In this document: positions 30,649 to 38,259 of the stretch, piece by piece
How the letters are laid out: every line of letters starts with the position of its first letter
Numbering within the stretch: position 1 is the stretch's first letter
NCBI GenBank assembly: GCA_947589745.1
Contig: CANQCS010000001.1
Span: 1 to 57,612, forward strand
DNA: 57,612 nt
Reading direction: 5' to 3'
From: an uncultured Oscillospiraceae bacterium
Lineage (GTDB): Bacteria > Bacillota > Clostridia > Oscillospirales > Oscillospiraceae
Notes under the pieces: generated by a model
Database searches by the model: none
The model's input: only the letters and a program-made list of their open reading frames with translations
Told to the model about the DNA's origin: nothing
Made by a program: the position numbers and the translations under genes

Positions 30649-32025
30649 ATGTTCGAGAACAACGAAGAAGATCGCAGCCAATATGAGTACCACTACAATT
30701 ACCAACCCACCCAGCCCGTTCCCCCCACCACGCCCCCCATGGGGTGGCAGCCGGAACAGCCCCCCAAGAAGCGCCGCTGGCCCCGGGTGGTGGCCATCGT
30801 CCTCTGCGCCTCCCTGCTGCTAAGCATCACCTTCGGCGCCGGCTGGTTCCTCAGCGGGCGCACCGGTGAGGACAGGAACAGCCAGGCCCAGATCATGGTC
30901 AGCGACCGCCAGCCCGTGGATGTGCAGACCGTCAGCATTACCGGAAGTCAGAAGCTGACCTATGAGGAGATCTACGCCGCCAACGTGGACAGCTGCGTCA
31001 GCATCAACGTGGTGAGCTCCGCCGGGTACAACTTCTTTGGCCAGCCGGTGATGAACGCCAGCTCCGGCAGCGGCTTCATCATCACCGACACCGGCTATAT
31101 CGTCACCAACTACCACGTCATCAACGGCGGACAGAGCACCCAGGTCACCCTCAACGACGGCTCCACCTATGACGCACAGATCGTGGGCGGCGACTCCGAC
31201 TACGACGTGGCCGTGCTGAAGATCGAGCCCGAGGAGGGCGAGACCTTCAAGCCCGTGGTCATCGACGCCAGCGGCAGCCTGGTGGTAGGCGACGAGATCA
31301 TGACCATCGGCAACCCCTTGGGCGAGCTGACCTTCTCCCTGTCCGACGGCCGCGTGTCCTGCCTGGACCGGGAGATCAACCTGGACGGCACCCCCTTCAA
31401 CATGATCCAGATTACCGCCCCCATCAACCACGGCAACTCCGGCGGCCCTCTCTTTAACCTCTACGGCGAGGTGGTGGGCATCGTGGCCGCCAAGTCTGAG
31501 AACAGCTCCGGCAACACCTCCGTGGAGGGCCTGGGCTTCGCCATCCCCATTGAGGACGTGATGGACCTCATCAAAGACATCATGGAGAACGGCCAGGTCA
31601 CCAGCCACGCCTGGCTGGGCATCAAGGGCGGCGACGCGGCCCGGTATCCCGACGCCGGTGTGTCCGCGGGCGCCTATATCGGTGAGGTCACCGAGAACGG
31701 CCCTGCCGAGGCGGCGGGCCTCCAGGCGGGCGACGTCATCACCATGCTGGGCACCACCCAGATCAGCTCTTTCGCCGATCTCCAGTCCGCCGTGGGCAGC
31801 AAGAGCTACCGCGCCGGGGACACCGCCACCGTCACCTATGTCCGGGACGGCAAGGTCTACACCACCGAGCTCACTTTCGGCAGCACCACCGATATGCCCG
31901 AGGAGGAGGAAGAACCCCAGCAGAGCCAGCAGGACTGGAACGGCTACCCTGACCAGTCCGAGGGCGGGAATTACGACGGCAGCATGGAGGACTTCTTCGA
32001 CCGCTTCTTCGGCTACGGCTTCTAA
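30649..32025 (+). CDS. HtrA/DegP-like membrane-anchored serine protease
   Basis: 458 residues. A cytoplasmic proline-rich N terminus is followed by one membrane helix (about 47-67), a trypsin-like domain with triad H156 (TNYHVING), D186 (SDYDVAVLK) and S264 (NHGNSGGPL), then a PDZ domain (about 330-415) and an acidic, glutamine-rich tail. It degrades misfolded exported proteins. The ATG at 30649 has AGGAGGT 8 nt upstream. The 240-bp upstream region has direct repeats of CAAACGGTTT and a weak TTTGCA / TGTCAT promoter; I do not see a CtsR or CIRCE box. Confidence 0.93.
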   Translation: MFENNEEDRSQYEYHYNYQPTQPVPPTTPPMGWQPEQPPKKRRWPRVVAIVLCASLLLSITFGAGWFLSGRTGEDRNSQAQIMVSDRQPVDVQTVSITGSQKLTYEEIYAANVDSCVSINVVSSAGYNFFGQPVMNASSGSGFIITDTGYIVTNYHVINGGQSTQVTLNDGSTYDAQIVGGDSDYDVAVLKIEPEEGETFKPVVIDASGSLVVGDEIMTIGNPLGELTFSLSDGRVSCLDREINLDGTPFNMIQITAPINHGNSGGPLFNLYGEVVGIVAAKSENSSGNTSVEGLGFAIPIEDVMDLIKDIMENGQVTSHAWLGIKGGDAARYPDAGVSAGAYIGEVTENGPAEAAGLQAGDVITMLGTTQISSFADLQSAVGSKSYRAGDTATVTYVRDGKVYTTELTFGSTTDMPEEEEEPQQSQQDWNGYPDQSEGGNYDGSMEDFFDRFFGYGF

Positions 32026-32077
32026 ACCAGATTACGAGTTTCTCTCTTTTCTCTCTCTTCATTCTCTTTTCTCAAAA

Positions 32078-32119
32078 CCCAAGCGGGGGGAAGGGCGCAA
32101 GCCTTTCCCCCCGCTTGGG
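32078..32119 (+). terminator. Terminator after the HtrA gene
   Basis: A perfect 15-bp stem CCCAAGCGGGGGGAA / TTCCCCCCGCTTGGG, followed by CTTTCTG. Confidence 0.85.
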
Positions 32120-32124
32120 CTTTC

Positions 32125-32242
32125 TGATACGATCCTCCAATAGAACAAGGCATCGTTACCGTGCATGAAATGCAGGGATCGCAACGCTTTGAGAGCGATA
32201 GTAAAGTTCTTTTTGCTCCTTTTTCCTTCAAGAAAAAGGATT
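32125..32242 (-). repeat. Dispersed repeat R1, copy G
   Basis: A full minus-oriented copy. Its hairpin end (TCCTTTTT...AAAAAGGA, 32217-32240) touches the Gx-transporter gene, whose TAA stop (32241-32243) follows it directly. The body contains CGTTACCGTGCATGAAATG and GAGAGCGATAGTAAAG. Confidence 0.85.
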
Positions 32243-32723
32243 ATAGCTTGATCCGCTCGGTGACGGTCCCGCCGATCAGGCCGATGGCCACGCCGGCCGC
32301 CGTGCCGGACACCAGCAGGGGCGGCAGGTACCACGCCAGCCGCGCCGTCCCCAGCACCGCCATGGCCACCAGGATCTGCCCGATGTTGTGGCACACCCCT
32401 CCGGCCACGCTGACGCCCACGATGGAGAAGCGGCCCGTGCGCTTCAGCACCGCCATCACCGCGAAGCTCAGCACCGCCCCAGCCAAGGAGTAGGCGAAGC
32501 TGTAGGCGTTGCCGAAGGTCAGAGACACCAGTACCACCCGCACCAGGGAGATGGCCGCCGCGTCCCGCTCCGACAGCCGGTAGAGGGCGAAGATGACCAC
32601 CAGATTGGTCAGCCCCAGCTTCATCCCCGGGACGGCGGCGGCCACCGGCACCAGGCTCTCCAGCCAGGACAGCACCATAGCCAGGGCCACCAGGAGCGCG
32701 TACCGCGCCACATTTTTACCCAT
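32241..32723 (-). CDS. Gx transporter family protein (heptaprenyl diphosphate synthase component I-like)
   Basis: 160 residues with five or six hydrophobic helices. The pattern GMKLGLTNLVVIFALYRL is characteristic of this small ECF-S-like membrane family, annotated either as Gx transporter or as HepPP synthase component I. Its cargo is unknown. The gene lies 13 bp downstream of a NusG-domain-II gene, a pairing often seen in Clostridia near FMN-transfer and Rnf genes. The ATG at 32723 is chosen because GAGGAGG precedes it; longer N-terminal versions start in the preceding gene. Confidence 0.75.
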   Translation of the reverse strand: MGKNVARYALLVALAMVLSWLESLVPVAAAVPGMKLGLTNLVVIFALYRLSERDAAAISLVRVVLVSLTFGNAYSFAYSLAGAVLSFAVMAVLKRTGRFSIVGVSVAGGVCHNIGQILVAMAVLGTARLAWYLPPLLVSGTAAGVAIGLIGGTVTERIKL

Positions 32724-32736
32724 ATCCGCCCCTCCT

Positions 32737-33072
32737 CTACTGCGCCGCCGCGTCGAAGGGAGCGGCCTCGCCGCCCTCAATGGACACGATCAAATGGTGG
32801 GGAAGGCAGACGATGGTCTCCCCGTCCCGGGAGATGGCGCCCATGCGCATACAGGTGTGGTCGCCGCAGTTGGCCTCAATCACCGCAGCCGCACCGTCCC
32901 TGATCTCCAGCACGTTGTAGTCGCCGTCCCCGATGGTGACGGTCCTGTCCTGGCCGAGGGGATAGCGGGCGGTCTCCACGCCGTCCCGCGTCACCACCAC
33001 CCACCCGCCGGCAGCGCCGGGGCGGAGGAACAGGTACAGGAGCGCCGCCGCCAGCAGGACGCCCAGAATCAA
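32737..33072 (-). CDS. NusG domain II-containing small membrane protein, start uncertain
   Basis: About 111 residues from a TTG at 33072. One N-terminal membrane helix (ILGVLLAAALLYLFL) is followed by an extracytoplasmic NusG-II beta domain with its hallmark HTCMRMG and ETIVCLPHHLIV (two cysteines). The GGGAGGGGG ribosome-like stretch lies about 33-45 nt upstream of this TTG. The codons between (beginning ACG-GAA-AAA-CAG) are in frame and plausibly coding (KQKLRSDILL), yet no ATG/GTG/TTG exists there. The true start may therefore be a rare codon. Function unknown. Confidence 0.7.
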   Translation of the reverse strand: MILGVLLAAALLYLFLRPGAAGGWVVVTRDGVETARYPLGQDRTVTIGDGDYNVLEIRDGAAAVIEANCGDHTCMRMGAISRDGETIVCLPHHLIVSIEGGEAAPFDAAAQ

Positions 33073-33139
33073 CAGAATGTCGGAGCGAAGCTTCTGTTTT
33101 TCCGTATGGCCCCCTCCCCTCTCGTACCGTGTTGGCTAC

Positions 33140-33170
33140 ATAGTACCACAGAAGGCGGGGGGACTGTCAA
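33140..33170 (-). promoter_or_regulatory. Promoter of the NusG-II / Gx operon
   Basis: Minus strand TTGACA (33170-33165) and TACTAT (33145-33140), spacing 19 bp, which is longer than ideal. It predicts a leader of only about 20-60 nt. Confidence 0.45.
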
Positions 33171-33192
33171 GAGCGGATTGGGTCCATATGCG

Positions 33193-33223
33193 AAAAAGAG
33201 CGCCGTCCCCGGCGCTCTTTTTT
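33193..33223 (-). terminator. Terminator of thiT
   Basis: AAAAGAGCGCC / GGCGCTCTTTT perfect stem with loop GTCCCC, and a T5 run on the minus strand. Confidence 0.9.
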
Positions 33224-33225
33224 GA

Positions 33226-33795
33226 TTATTGCAGGTCCTGCCGCAGCAGATACCGCTCCATCGGTCTCATCCGGTAGAACAGATAGAAAAGAAACACACT
33301 CAGCGCGGTGTTGGGCGCGGCCCAGGTGATATTGTAGAGGAACGAATAGAACCAGGGGGTGGTCATGGTCATGCCCATGAACGTCTCCGGCATCCACTTG
33401 CCCCAGACGAACACGCCTACCAGATAGCTGGAGAGGAACTGGAGGGCTCCGCCCAGGATGCTGCCCCAGATAGCGCTCCACTTCTTCCCCTTGCACAGCC
33501 CCGCGCCCAGGCCCAGCATGGCAAAAGCCAGGAAGTAATCGCAGATGATGGTGGTCCAGTCGATGGCCTCGCCTCCCATCATGTAGTCGAGCCCGCCAAA
33601 GGCGAAGCCCACGATGGCGCCGTAGCCACCGCCGTAGCGGATGGCGAAGAACACGATGGGCAGCGTACTGATGTTCAGCAGGGAACCGCCGTTGGGGAGG
33701 TGCCCGAAGGGGATGAGCTCCTTCAGATAGTCCAGCACCAGGGCCAGGGCCACCATGATGGCCCCCTCACAGATTGCTTTTGTTTTGTACCGCAT
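33226..33795 (-). CDS. thiT: Thiamine ECF transporter S component
   Basis: 189 residues, six helices. ThiT features: PFGHLPNGGSLLNISTLPIVFFAIRYG near residues 30-60 and the segment YMMGGEAIDWTT contributing to the thiamine site. It imports thiamine together with the shared ECF A/A'/T module encoded elsewhere. The ATG at 33795 has GGAGGAAG upstream. A TPP riboswitch with its own terminator lies between promoter and start codon, giving repression by thiamine pyrophosphate. Confidence 0.92.
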   Translation of the reverse strand: MRYKTKAICEGAIMVALALVLDYLKELIPFGHLPNGGSLLNISTLPIVFFAIRYGGGYGAIVGFAFGGLDYMMGGEAIDWTTIICDYFLAFAMLGLGAGLCKGKKWSAIWGSILGGALQFLSSYLVGVFVWGKWMPETFMGMTMTTPWFYSFLYNITWAAPNTALSVFLFYLFYRMRPMERYLLRQDLQ

Positions 33796-33851
33796 AGTTT
33801 TGCTTCCTCCTTCAAAATGGATGGGACGTGCCCGCGGACCGGCGGCAAAAC

Positions 33852-33892
33852 AAAAAAACACCGCAGGCCCGCAAGGCGCGGGTGTGCGGTGT
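33852..33892 (-). terminator. Riboswitch expression-platform terminator before thiT
   Basis: ACACCGCA / TGCGGTGT stem (33858-33865 / 33885-33892) with an inner CCCGC / GCGGG, followed on the minus strand by T7. It lies between the aptamer and thiT, so ligand binding most likely causes premature termination. Confidence 0.88.
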
Positions 33893-33902
33893 CACTGACG
33901 TT

Positions 33903-34009
33903 CCACTGATCGCATCCCTACGCCGGCATTACCCGGATCAGGTCTGAGGGACCGGACGGCGATACGTCTCATCTCAGCCGGCATGCGCCGGCACCCCTTG
34001 GATCTGTGG
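33903..34009 (-). promoter_or_regulatory. TPP riboswitch (THI element)
   Basis: On the minus strand the conserved blocks appear in order: AAGGGGTGCC, GGCTGAGATGAGA, ACCTGATCCGGGTAATGCC and GGCGTAGGGA. The closing helix pairs CCAC/GTGG and GATC/GATC at the two ends. Confidence 0.97.
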
Positions 34010-34083
34010 TAAGTATAGCAGAGAAACCCGATCTTATCAACAGTCTCGTCATCGGTTCCGGTACGAAGATCTTTCCCCATTTG

Positions 34084-34112
34084 TTGACTTTTGCAGGATT
34101 TCGTTGTAAAAT
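34084..34112 (+). promoter_or_regulatory. Promoter of the methyltransferase gene
   Basis: TTGACT (34084-34089) and TAAAAT (34107-34112), spacing 17 bp. Confidence 0.7.
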
Positions 34113-34142
34113 GCTTCGGTATCACGCTTTGGAGGTGATGTT

Positions 34143-34799
34143 TTGAACGACACTTTATGGGAGGACCTCTGGTCCCGCGAGGATAGCGGCGCTCTGTTTT
34201 CGCATCTCGAACGCTTCTATAGGCTGAAGTCGCGTGCTATCGACATTTTTAAGGACTCCGGCACCGTCCGCATCTGCGACGCCGCCTGCGGCTATGGCGC
34301 GTATTCGGTGGCCTTGGCCTCGAACGGCTTTGAAGTCTACAGCTTCGACGTCTCTCCGACCGCGGCGATGTTCACACGCATGGGTCTTGCGCACTATGGC
34401 TTCGACAGTTCCCATGTCAAGTCTGCCGACATTTTATCGACCGGATACCCGGACGCTTTTTTCGACGGAGCCGTAGCGAACTCGGTGCTGGACCACATGA
34501 GCGTTGCAGACGCAAAAGCTGCCCTTTCGGAGCTGTGCCGCATCACAAGACCGGGCGGCCTTATCATGGTGTCCTTTGACCGGCCAGAGGAGGACGATAT
34601 GTCCCCACCTCACGAGATCCTTTCGGACGGCAGCCTACTTTACACATCCGGGAGCCGCCGCGGGATGATCCTCCACCCTTATACCGCGTCGGAGGCGCTT
34701 CGTCTTCTAGAAGGGTACGAGATTGTGTATGCAGACCTGGATCTGCAGGACGAGCAGGTGTTCCTCTTCAAAAGTCCAAATGGCACCAATGTATGTTGA
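34143..34799 (+). CDS. Class I SAM-dependent methyltransferase
   Basis: 218 residues. SAM-binding motif I is ICDAACGYGAYSVALA, the post-I acidic residue lies in YSFDVSP, and motif IV-like FDGAVANSVLDHM is followed by LCRITRPGGLIMVSFD. The methylated substrate is unknown. The start is TTG at 34143, with GGAGGTGA 4-7 nt upstream. Codon use is less GC-biased than in all neighbouring genes (for example tcgaacgcttctatagg), suggesting recent acquisition. The stop codon is directly followed by a truncated copy of repeat R1. Confidence 0.82.
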   Translation: MNDTLWEDLWSREDSGALFSHLERFYRLKSRAIDIFKDSGTVRICDAACGYGAYSVALASNGFEVYSFDVSPTAAMFTRMGLAHYGFDSSHVKSADILSTGYPDAFFDGAVANSVLDHMSVADAKAALSELCRITRPGGLIMVSFDRPEEDDMSPPHEILSDGSLLYTSGSRRGMILHPYTASEALRLLEGYEIVYADLDLQDEQVFLFKSPNGTNVC

Positions 34800-34846
34800 C
34801 CTCGCTGCCAAAACGCTGCGATTCCTAGATTCTCCTTGTCAGCACA
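34797..34846 (+). repeat. Dispersed repeat R1, copy H (fragment)
   Basis: ACCTCGCTGCCAAAACGCTG followed by CGATTCCTAGATT matches the middle of the R1 body. It begins at the methyltransferase TGA; both ends of the element are missing. Confidence 0.6.
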
Positions 34847-34850
34847 AGAA

Positions 34851-34879
34851 AGGACCGGGCCCCCAAGGGACCCGGTCCT
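34851..34879 (-). terminator. Terminator between methyltransferase and NlpC/P60 genes
   Basis: AGGACCGGG / CCCGGTCCT stem, followed on the minus strand by TTTCTTGTG. Probably bidirectional. Confidence 0.75.
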
Positions 34880-34903
34880 CTGTTCTGTTACTGTTGGCTG
34901 CTA

Positions 34904-35998
34904 TTACGGACGGCGCGCGCCCTTATAATAGGTGGCGTAGTAGTTGGTGCTCAGGTCGCTGACCACGACGCCCTTGTTGGAGCCGGAGGAGGCGTGGACG
35001 AACTGGCCGTCGCCGACGTAGATGCCCACGTGGGAGCAGGGCTTGCCGCCGCTGATGGACGGGTCGTTGAAGAACACCAGGTCGCCGGGCTGCAGATTAT
35101 CCCGGGACACGGAGGTGCCCAGACTGTTCCACTGGGAGCTGGCGGAGTGGGGCAGGTCGATGCCGAAGAGGCCGTAGATGTACATGGTGAAGCCGGAGCA
35201 ATCGAAGCCTTTGCCGGAGGAACCGCCGTACACGTAGGGAACGCCCAGATACTCAAGGGCGGTATCCACCACGGACTGGTTGCCGCTGCCGGAACTCTTG
35301 GTGACGCTGGCGCCGCTGTAGATGCGCAGGTAATCGGCGTTTATGTAACCGGTGACACCGTTGAAGCTGACGTTGTACCAGCCGTCCTTCACGGAGATGA
35401 GGTCCAGCACGTCGCCCTCATAGACCTTGGTGACGATCTCACTGTCAGTGCTGGGGGTGCTGCGGACATTGACACAGTCGCCGGTAATGACGCCCTGGGG
35501 GTCCACCACGGGGAGGCCGTCCACGGACACGTAGTCGGCGGAGATGTAGCCCTCCTGGCCCTGCCAGACGGCCTTGCACCAGCCGTCCTCCAGGCTCACG
35601 AGAGACACCTGGGTGTCGATATCCAGCATGGTGATCACGCCGGTGCTGGTGGAGGGGCCGGAACGGAAGTTGACGTTAGTGCCGCTGATGACGCCGGTCT
35701 TGCCGCTCACATCGATGACGCCCTCAGCGGGGGTGAACTTCACATAGTCGGCGGAGAGATAGCCGGTGCAGTCCTGCCATGTGGCCTTGTACCAGCCGTC
35801 CAGCTTCTCCAGGATCCGGACCTCGGTGTCCATGCTCAGGTAGGTGACGGTGGAGGCGTCTGTGGAGGGGGCGCTGCGCATCCGGAGGGAATCGGCGGTG
35901 ATGATGCCGGTGCCGAGGTCAGCGGCCGCGGCGGTGACAGTCAGGAGAATGACCGTGAGTACGGCCAGCAGAGTTACCTTGCTCAACAGCTTCTTCAT
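34904..35998 (-). CDS. Secreted cell-wall hydrolase: three SH3b domains plus NlpC/P60
   Basis: 364 residues. A signal peptide (about 1-25) is followed by three bacterial SH3 repeats, each with an N-(F/V/M)-R-S-x-PST core (LRMRSAPST, VNFRSGPST, VNVRSTPST). The C-terminal C40 peptidase has its cysteine in KGFDCSGFTMY, histidine in CSHVGIYVG and third residue in FVHASS. It cleaves D-Glu-diaminopimelate peptide links in peptidoglycan. It lies 39 bp downstream of the 96-residue conserved protein and is probably co-transcribed with it. Confidence 0.93.
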   Translation of the reverse strand: MKKLLSKVTLLAVLTVILLTVTAAAADLGTGIITADSLRMRSAPSTDASTVTYLSMDTEVRILEKLDGWYKATWQDCTGYLSADYVKFTPAEGVIDVSGKTGVISGTNVNFRSGPSTSTGVITMLDIDTQVSLVSLEDGWCKAVWQGQEGYISADYVSVDGLPVVDPQGVITGDCVNVRSTPSTDSEIVTKVYEGDVLDLISVKDGWYNVSFNGVTGYINADYLRIYSGASVTKSSGSGNQSVVDTALEYLGVPYVYGGSSGKGFDCSGFTMYIYGLFGIDLPHSASSQWNSLGTSVSRDNLQPGDLVFFNDPSISGGKPCSHVGIYVGDGQFVHASSGSNKGVVVSDLSTNYYATYYKGARRP

Positions 35999-36037
35999 TT
36001 GTACTTTCCTCGATTTTCTTATGTGTAGTGTGGGGCG

Positions 36038-36328
36038 TTACTTGCCCGCCAGCGCCCGGTCCAGCCAGATGGCGGAAATATCCATCGCCGCATAGAGGCT
36101 GTCCTTCTCGCTGCGCTTGACCACCCGGTCCCGGCTCTTCAGCTCGGGCGCCGTGCGCTGGAGCTCCACCGTTACTCTGGTGGCCAGCTCCAGGTCGTTT
36201 TCCTTCCTGCTCTCCTTCACCTGCATGAAGATGATGTAGGGATCGGCCATGGAACCGTAGTAGATCATATTCCCTACACGGCGCAGGGGGTGGTTTTTGT
36301 AGACCAGTCCATCCTTCTTGTCTGCCAT
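36038..36328 (-). CDS. Small conserved protein of unknown function
   Basis: 96 residues, no signal peptide or membrane helix, charged, with NMIYYGSMADPYIIFMQV and a C-terminal SLYAAMDISAIWLDRALA. I have seen similar short proteins across Clostridia, always without an assigned function. The ATG at 36328 has AAGGATGTG upstream; a longer start at 36463 is not supported by a ribosome site. A near-consensus promoter lies at 36387-36415. Confidence 0.75.
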   Translation of the reverse strand: MADKKDGLVYKNHPLRRVGNMIYYGSMADPYIIFMQVKESRKENDLELATRVTVELQRTAPELKSRDRVVKRSEKDSLYAAMDISAIWLDRALAGK

Positions 36329-36386
36329 AGAGTCACATCCTTCTGGTCTGTTTTCCTTCTTTGACTTTGTCATCTTTTGTAACCAA

Positions 36387-36415
36387 ATTGTAACAGGTTG
36401 TAGCCGGTTTGTCAA
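36387..36415 (-). promoter_or_regulatory. Promoter of the small protein / NlpC operon
   Basis: Minus strand TTGACA (36415-36410) and TACAAT (36392-36387), spacing 17 bp. Confidence 0.85.
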
Positions 36416-36476
36416 CACCTTCCGGAAAATTCCTCGGTGGAAATTTTTGGGAAGGTGGAACATTGTCCGTCCGCGG

Positions 36477-36500
36477 AAAAGCGGAGGCGTCTGCCTCCGC
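36477..36500 (-). terminator. Terminator of the membrane E2-like acyltransferase gene
   Basis: GCGGAGGC / GCCTCCGC stem with a 4-nt loop, then TTTTCC on the minus strand. Confidence 0.85.
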
Positions 36501-36516
36501 CGGTATGCGGGGGTAA

Positions 36517-37956
36517 TCAGTCCACGTCCCGGGCCACCGTTTCGGGCGGGACGTCCAGCTGGGCGGGGTCCTGAAGGAGCCCCCGGAAGCAGCGCAGCAC
36601 CGAGGCGTAATAGAAGCCGTCCACGATGCGCTCATCCGTCACAAAGGTGTAGTCCATGTAGCGGTGGATCACCACCTTGCCGTCCTTATCCACCTCCCGG
36701 CGGCGGTATTTCTTGCCCAGGGAGATAAAAACGGGGATATTGCCGAAGTCGTACAGGTGGTGGTAGATGGGCGGGATGCCCAGGGAGGCCATGGAGGTGA
36801 TGAAGAGGGAGCCGTGGAAGGGGCTCAGCTTCGTGAGCCACCGGGGCAGCAGGCCGAAGTAGTCCAGCAGCTTCAAAAACCAGACCGTGAATTTCAGCAG
36901 CAGGCCGGGGATGAAGTTGACGACCTTGGCCAGGAGATCGAAGCTGTTCTGGCTGACGGTGGTGGACTTGACGGCGTCCACCTTCTCCTGGAGCTTGCGG
37001 TAGACCTCCTCCGCCGTGTCGGTGGGGGCCAGGTAGACCTTGATGACCGTCTCGGTGGAGGTGGTGGACATCTCCGGCTTGACGACGAGGGCCACCTCCA
37101 GTTCTTCCCCCCTGCTGTGGATGCGCTGCCCGGAGAGGAAGCGGTTGAGGCCCGGATACTGGGCCGCGCACCGGGCGTAGGCGGCCAGCACCACGTGCAT
37201 CACGCCGAACCCGTCCAGGCCCTCCAGCCGCTTGTGGCGGATATACACATCCAGCTTGGAGCACTCCATGGTGTCCCGCAGAAAATCGGAGGCGGTGTTG
37301 CGGGTGACCATGATATAGGGAGAGACGGCATAGATGGGGGTGATGCTGTGGAGGCGGCGTCCGTCGTTCCGGTCGCCCCAGGAGGGCGCCCAGCCGTCGG
37401 TCTCCCGCCGCACCATGGCCACGGCGATGAGCAGCAGCGCCAGCATGGCCATCAGCACCGTGCCCTCCGCCAGGAGATACCACCGGGCGGTGCGGCCGCC
37501 GGACAGGGCGGTGGTGTAGAGGCTCAGGTATTTGTGCTGCCAGAAGTCCTCCACCATCCCGTGGTAGGCCAGGGCGCAGGCCGTCATGGCGGCGAAGATC
37601 CACTTGTTGAGGGCCCTGGTCACCGTCAGCCAGTACACCGCCGCCGCGGCGATATACAGCGCCCAGCAGAGATACCGCTGCATGGCCGGGAAAGCCGCAG
37701 CCTTCACCGCGAAGAACACCAGCCCCAGCAGCACCGGCAGGAACGTCCGGTGGAGCCGGTCGGCGGCGGAGGTGAACAGCATCACCAGCAGCCACAGCCC
37801 GGCGAAGACCGGCAGGACCCCCTGCAGCCAGAGCTCCCCAACGGAGGCCTGCACACCCGCGTAGTACACGATCCGCAACAGACACGCTCCCAGCAGCAGC
37901 GCCGCTGAGAGGAGCACGGCCAAATTCAACTTTGGTATAACATAATATTTCTTCAT
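36517..37956 (-). CDS. Six-helix membrane protein fused to an E2-like (CAT-fold) acyltransferase domain
   Basis: 479 residues. Residues 1-190 hold about six membrane helices. Residues about 200-479 match stand-alone Clostridial proteins annotated as 2-oxoacid dehydrogenase E2 subunits (SPYIMVTRNTASDFLRDTME, GSLFITSMASLGIPPIYHHL). At the catalytic position, where true E2/CAT enzymes have H-x3-D-G, this protein has DERIVDG, with E442 instead of histidine. Relatives I recall share DER, so this is a family trait rather than decay. There is no lipoyl domain and no dehydrogenase genes nearby. Function unknown. The gene appears leaderless. Confidence 0.75.
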   Translation of the reverse strand: MKKYYVIPKLNLAVLLSAALLLGACLLRIVYYAGVQASVGELWLQGVLPVFAGLWLLVMLFTSAADRLHRTFLPVLLGLVFFAVKAAAFPAMQRYLCWALYIAAAAVYWLTVTRALNKWIFAAMTACALAYHGMVEDFWQHKYLSLYTTALSGGRTARWYLLAEGTVLMAMLALLLIAVAMVRRETDGWAPSWGDRNDGRRLHSITPIYAVSPYIMVTRNTASDFLRDTMECSKLDVYIRHKRLEGLDGFGVMHVVLAAYARCAAQYPGLNRFLSGQRIHSRGEELEVALVVKPEMSTTSTETVIKVYLAPTDTAEEVYRKLQEKVDAVKSTTVSQNSFDLLAKVVNFIPGLLLKFTVWFLKLLDYFGLLPRWLTKLSPFHGSLFITSMASLGIPPIYHHLYDFGNIPVFISLGKKYRRREVDKDGKVVIHRYMDYTFVTDERIVDGFYYASVLRCFRGLLQDPAQLDVPPETVARDVD

Positions 37957-37965
37957 AACAGAAGT

Positions 37966-37994
37966 AGTATATCTGTATTTGCCGGCAATTGCAA
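37966..37994 (-). promoter_or_regulatory. Promoter placed for a leaderless transcript
   Basis: Minus strand TTGCAA (37994-37989) and TATACT (37971-37966), spacing 17. The predicted start point (about 37959) is within 2-4 nt of the ATG at 37956, and no ribosome site exists before it. Confidence 0.6.
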
Positions 37995-38060
37995 GGGGAA
38001 TTGTAAAAATTTAAAAAACTTGAAACAATTTGAGAGCAGCGGGACAAGCGTGACGAATGA

Positions 38061-38175
38061 TGCGATCCTCCGGCCGGGACAAGGCATCGTTACCGTGCGG
38101 AAAATGTAGGTATCACAGCGCTTTGGTAGCGATATTAAAGTTCTTTTTGATACTTTTTCTTTCAAGAAAAAGTAT
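38061..38175 (-). repeat. Dispersed repeat R1, copy I
   Basis: A full minus-oriented copy; the palindrome ATACTTTTTCTT / AAGAAAAAGTAT is at 38150-38175. The body includes CGTTACCGTGCGGAAAATG. It sits between the divergently placed promoter of the E2-like gene and the terminator of fthC. Confidence 0.85.
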
Positions 38176-38187
38176 TGAAAAAGCATC

Positions 38188-38226
38188 AAAAACCGGCGCG
38201 GAACAGAGAGGCCTCTGTTCCGCGCC
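38188..38226 (-). terminator. Terminator of the fchA-folD-DUF1576-fthC operon
   Basis: A perfect 14-bp stem GGCGCGGAACAGAG / CTCTGTTCCGCGCC, with T5 following on the minus strand. Confidence 0.88.
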
Positions 38227-38259
38227 GTTCCTATGGAGAAAATTTTCTGTGCCGCCCGG

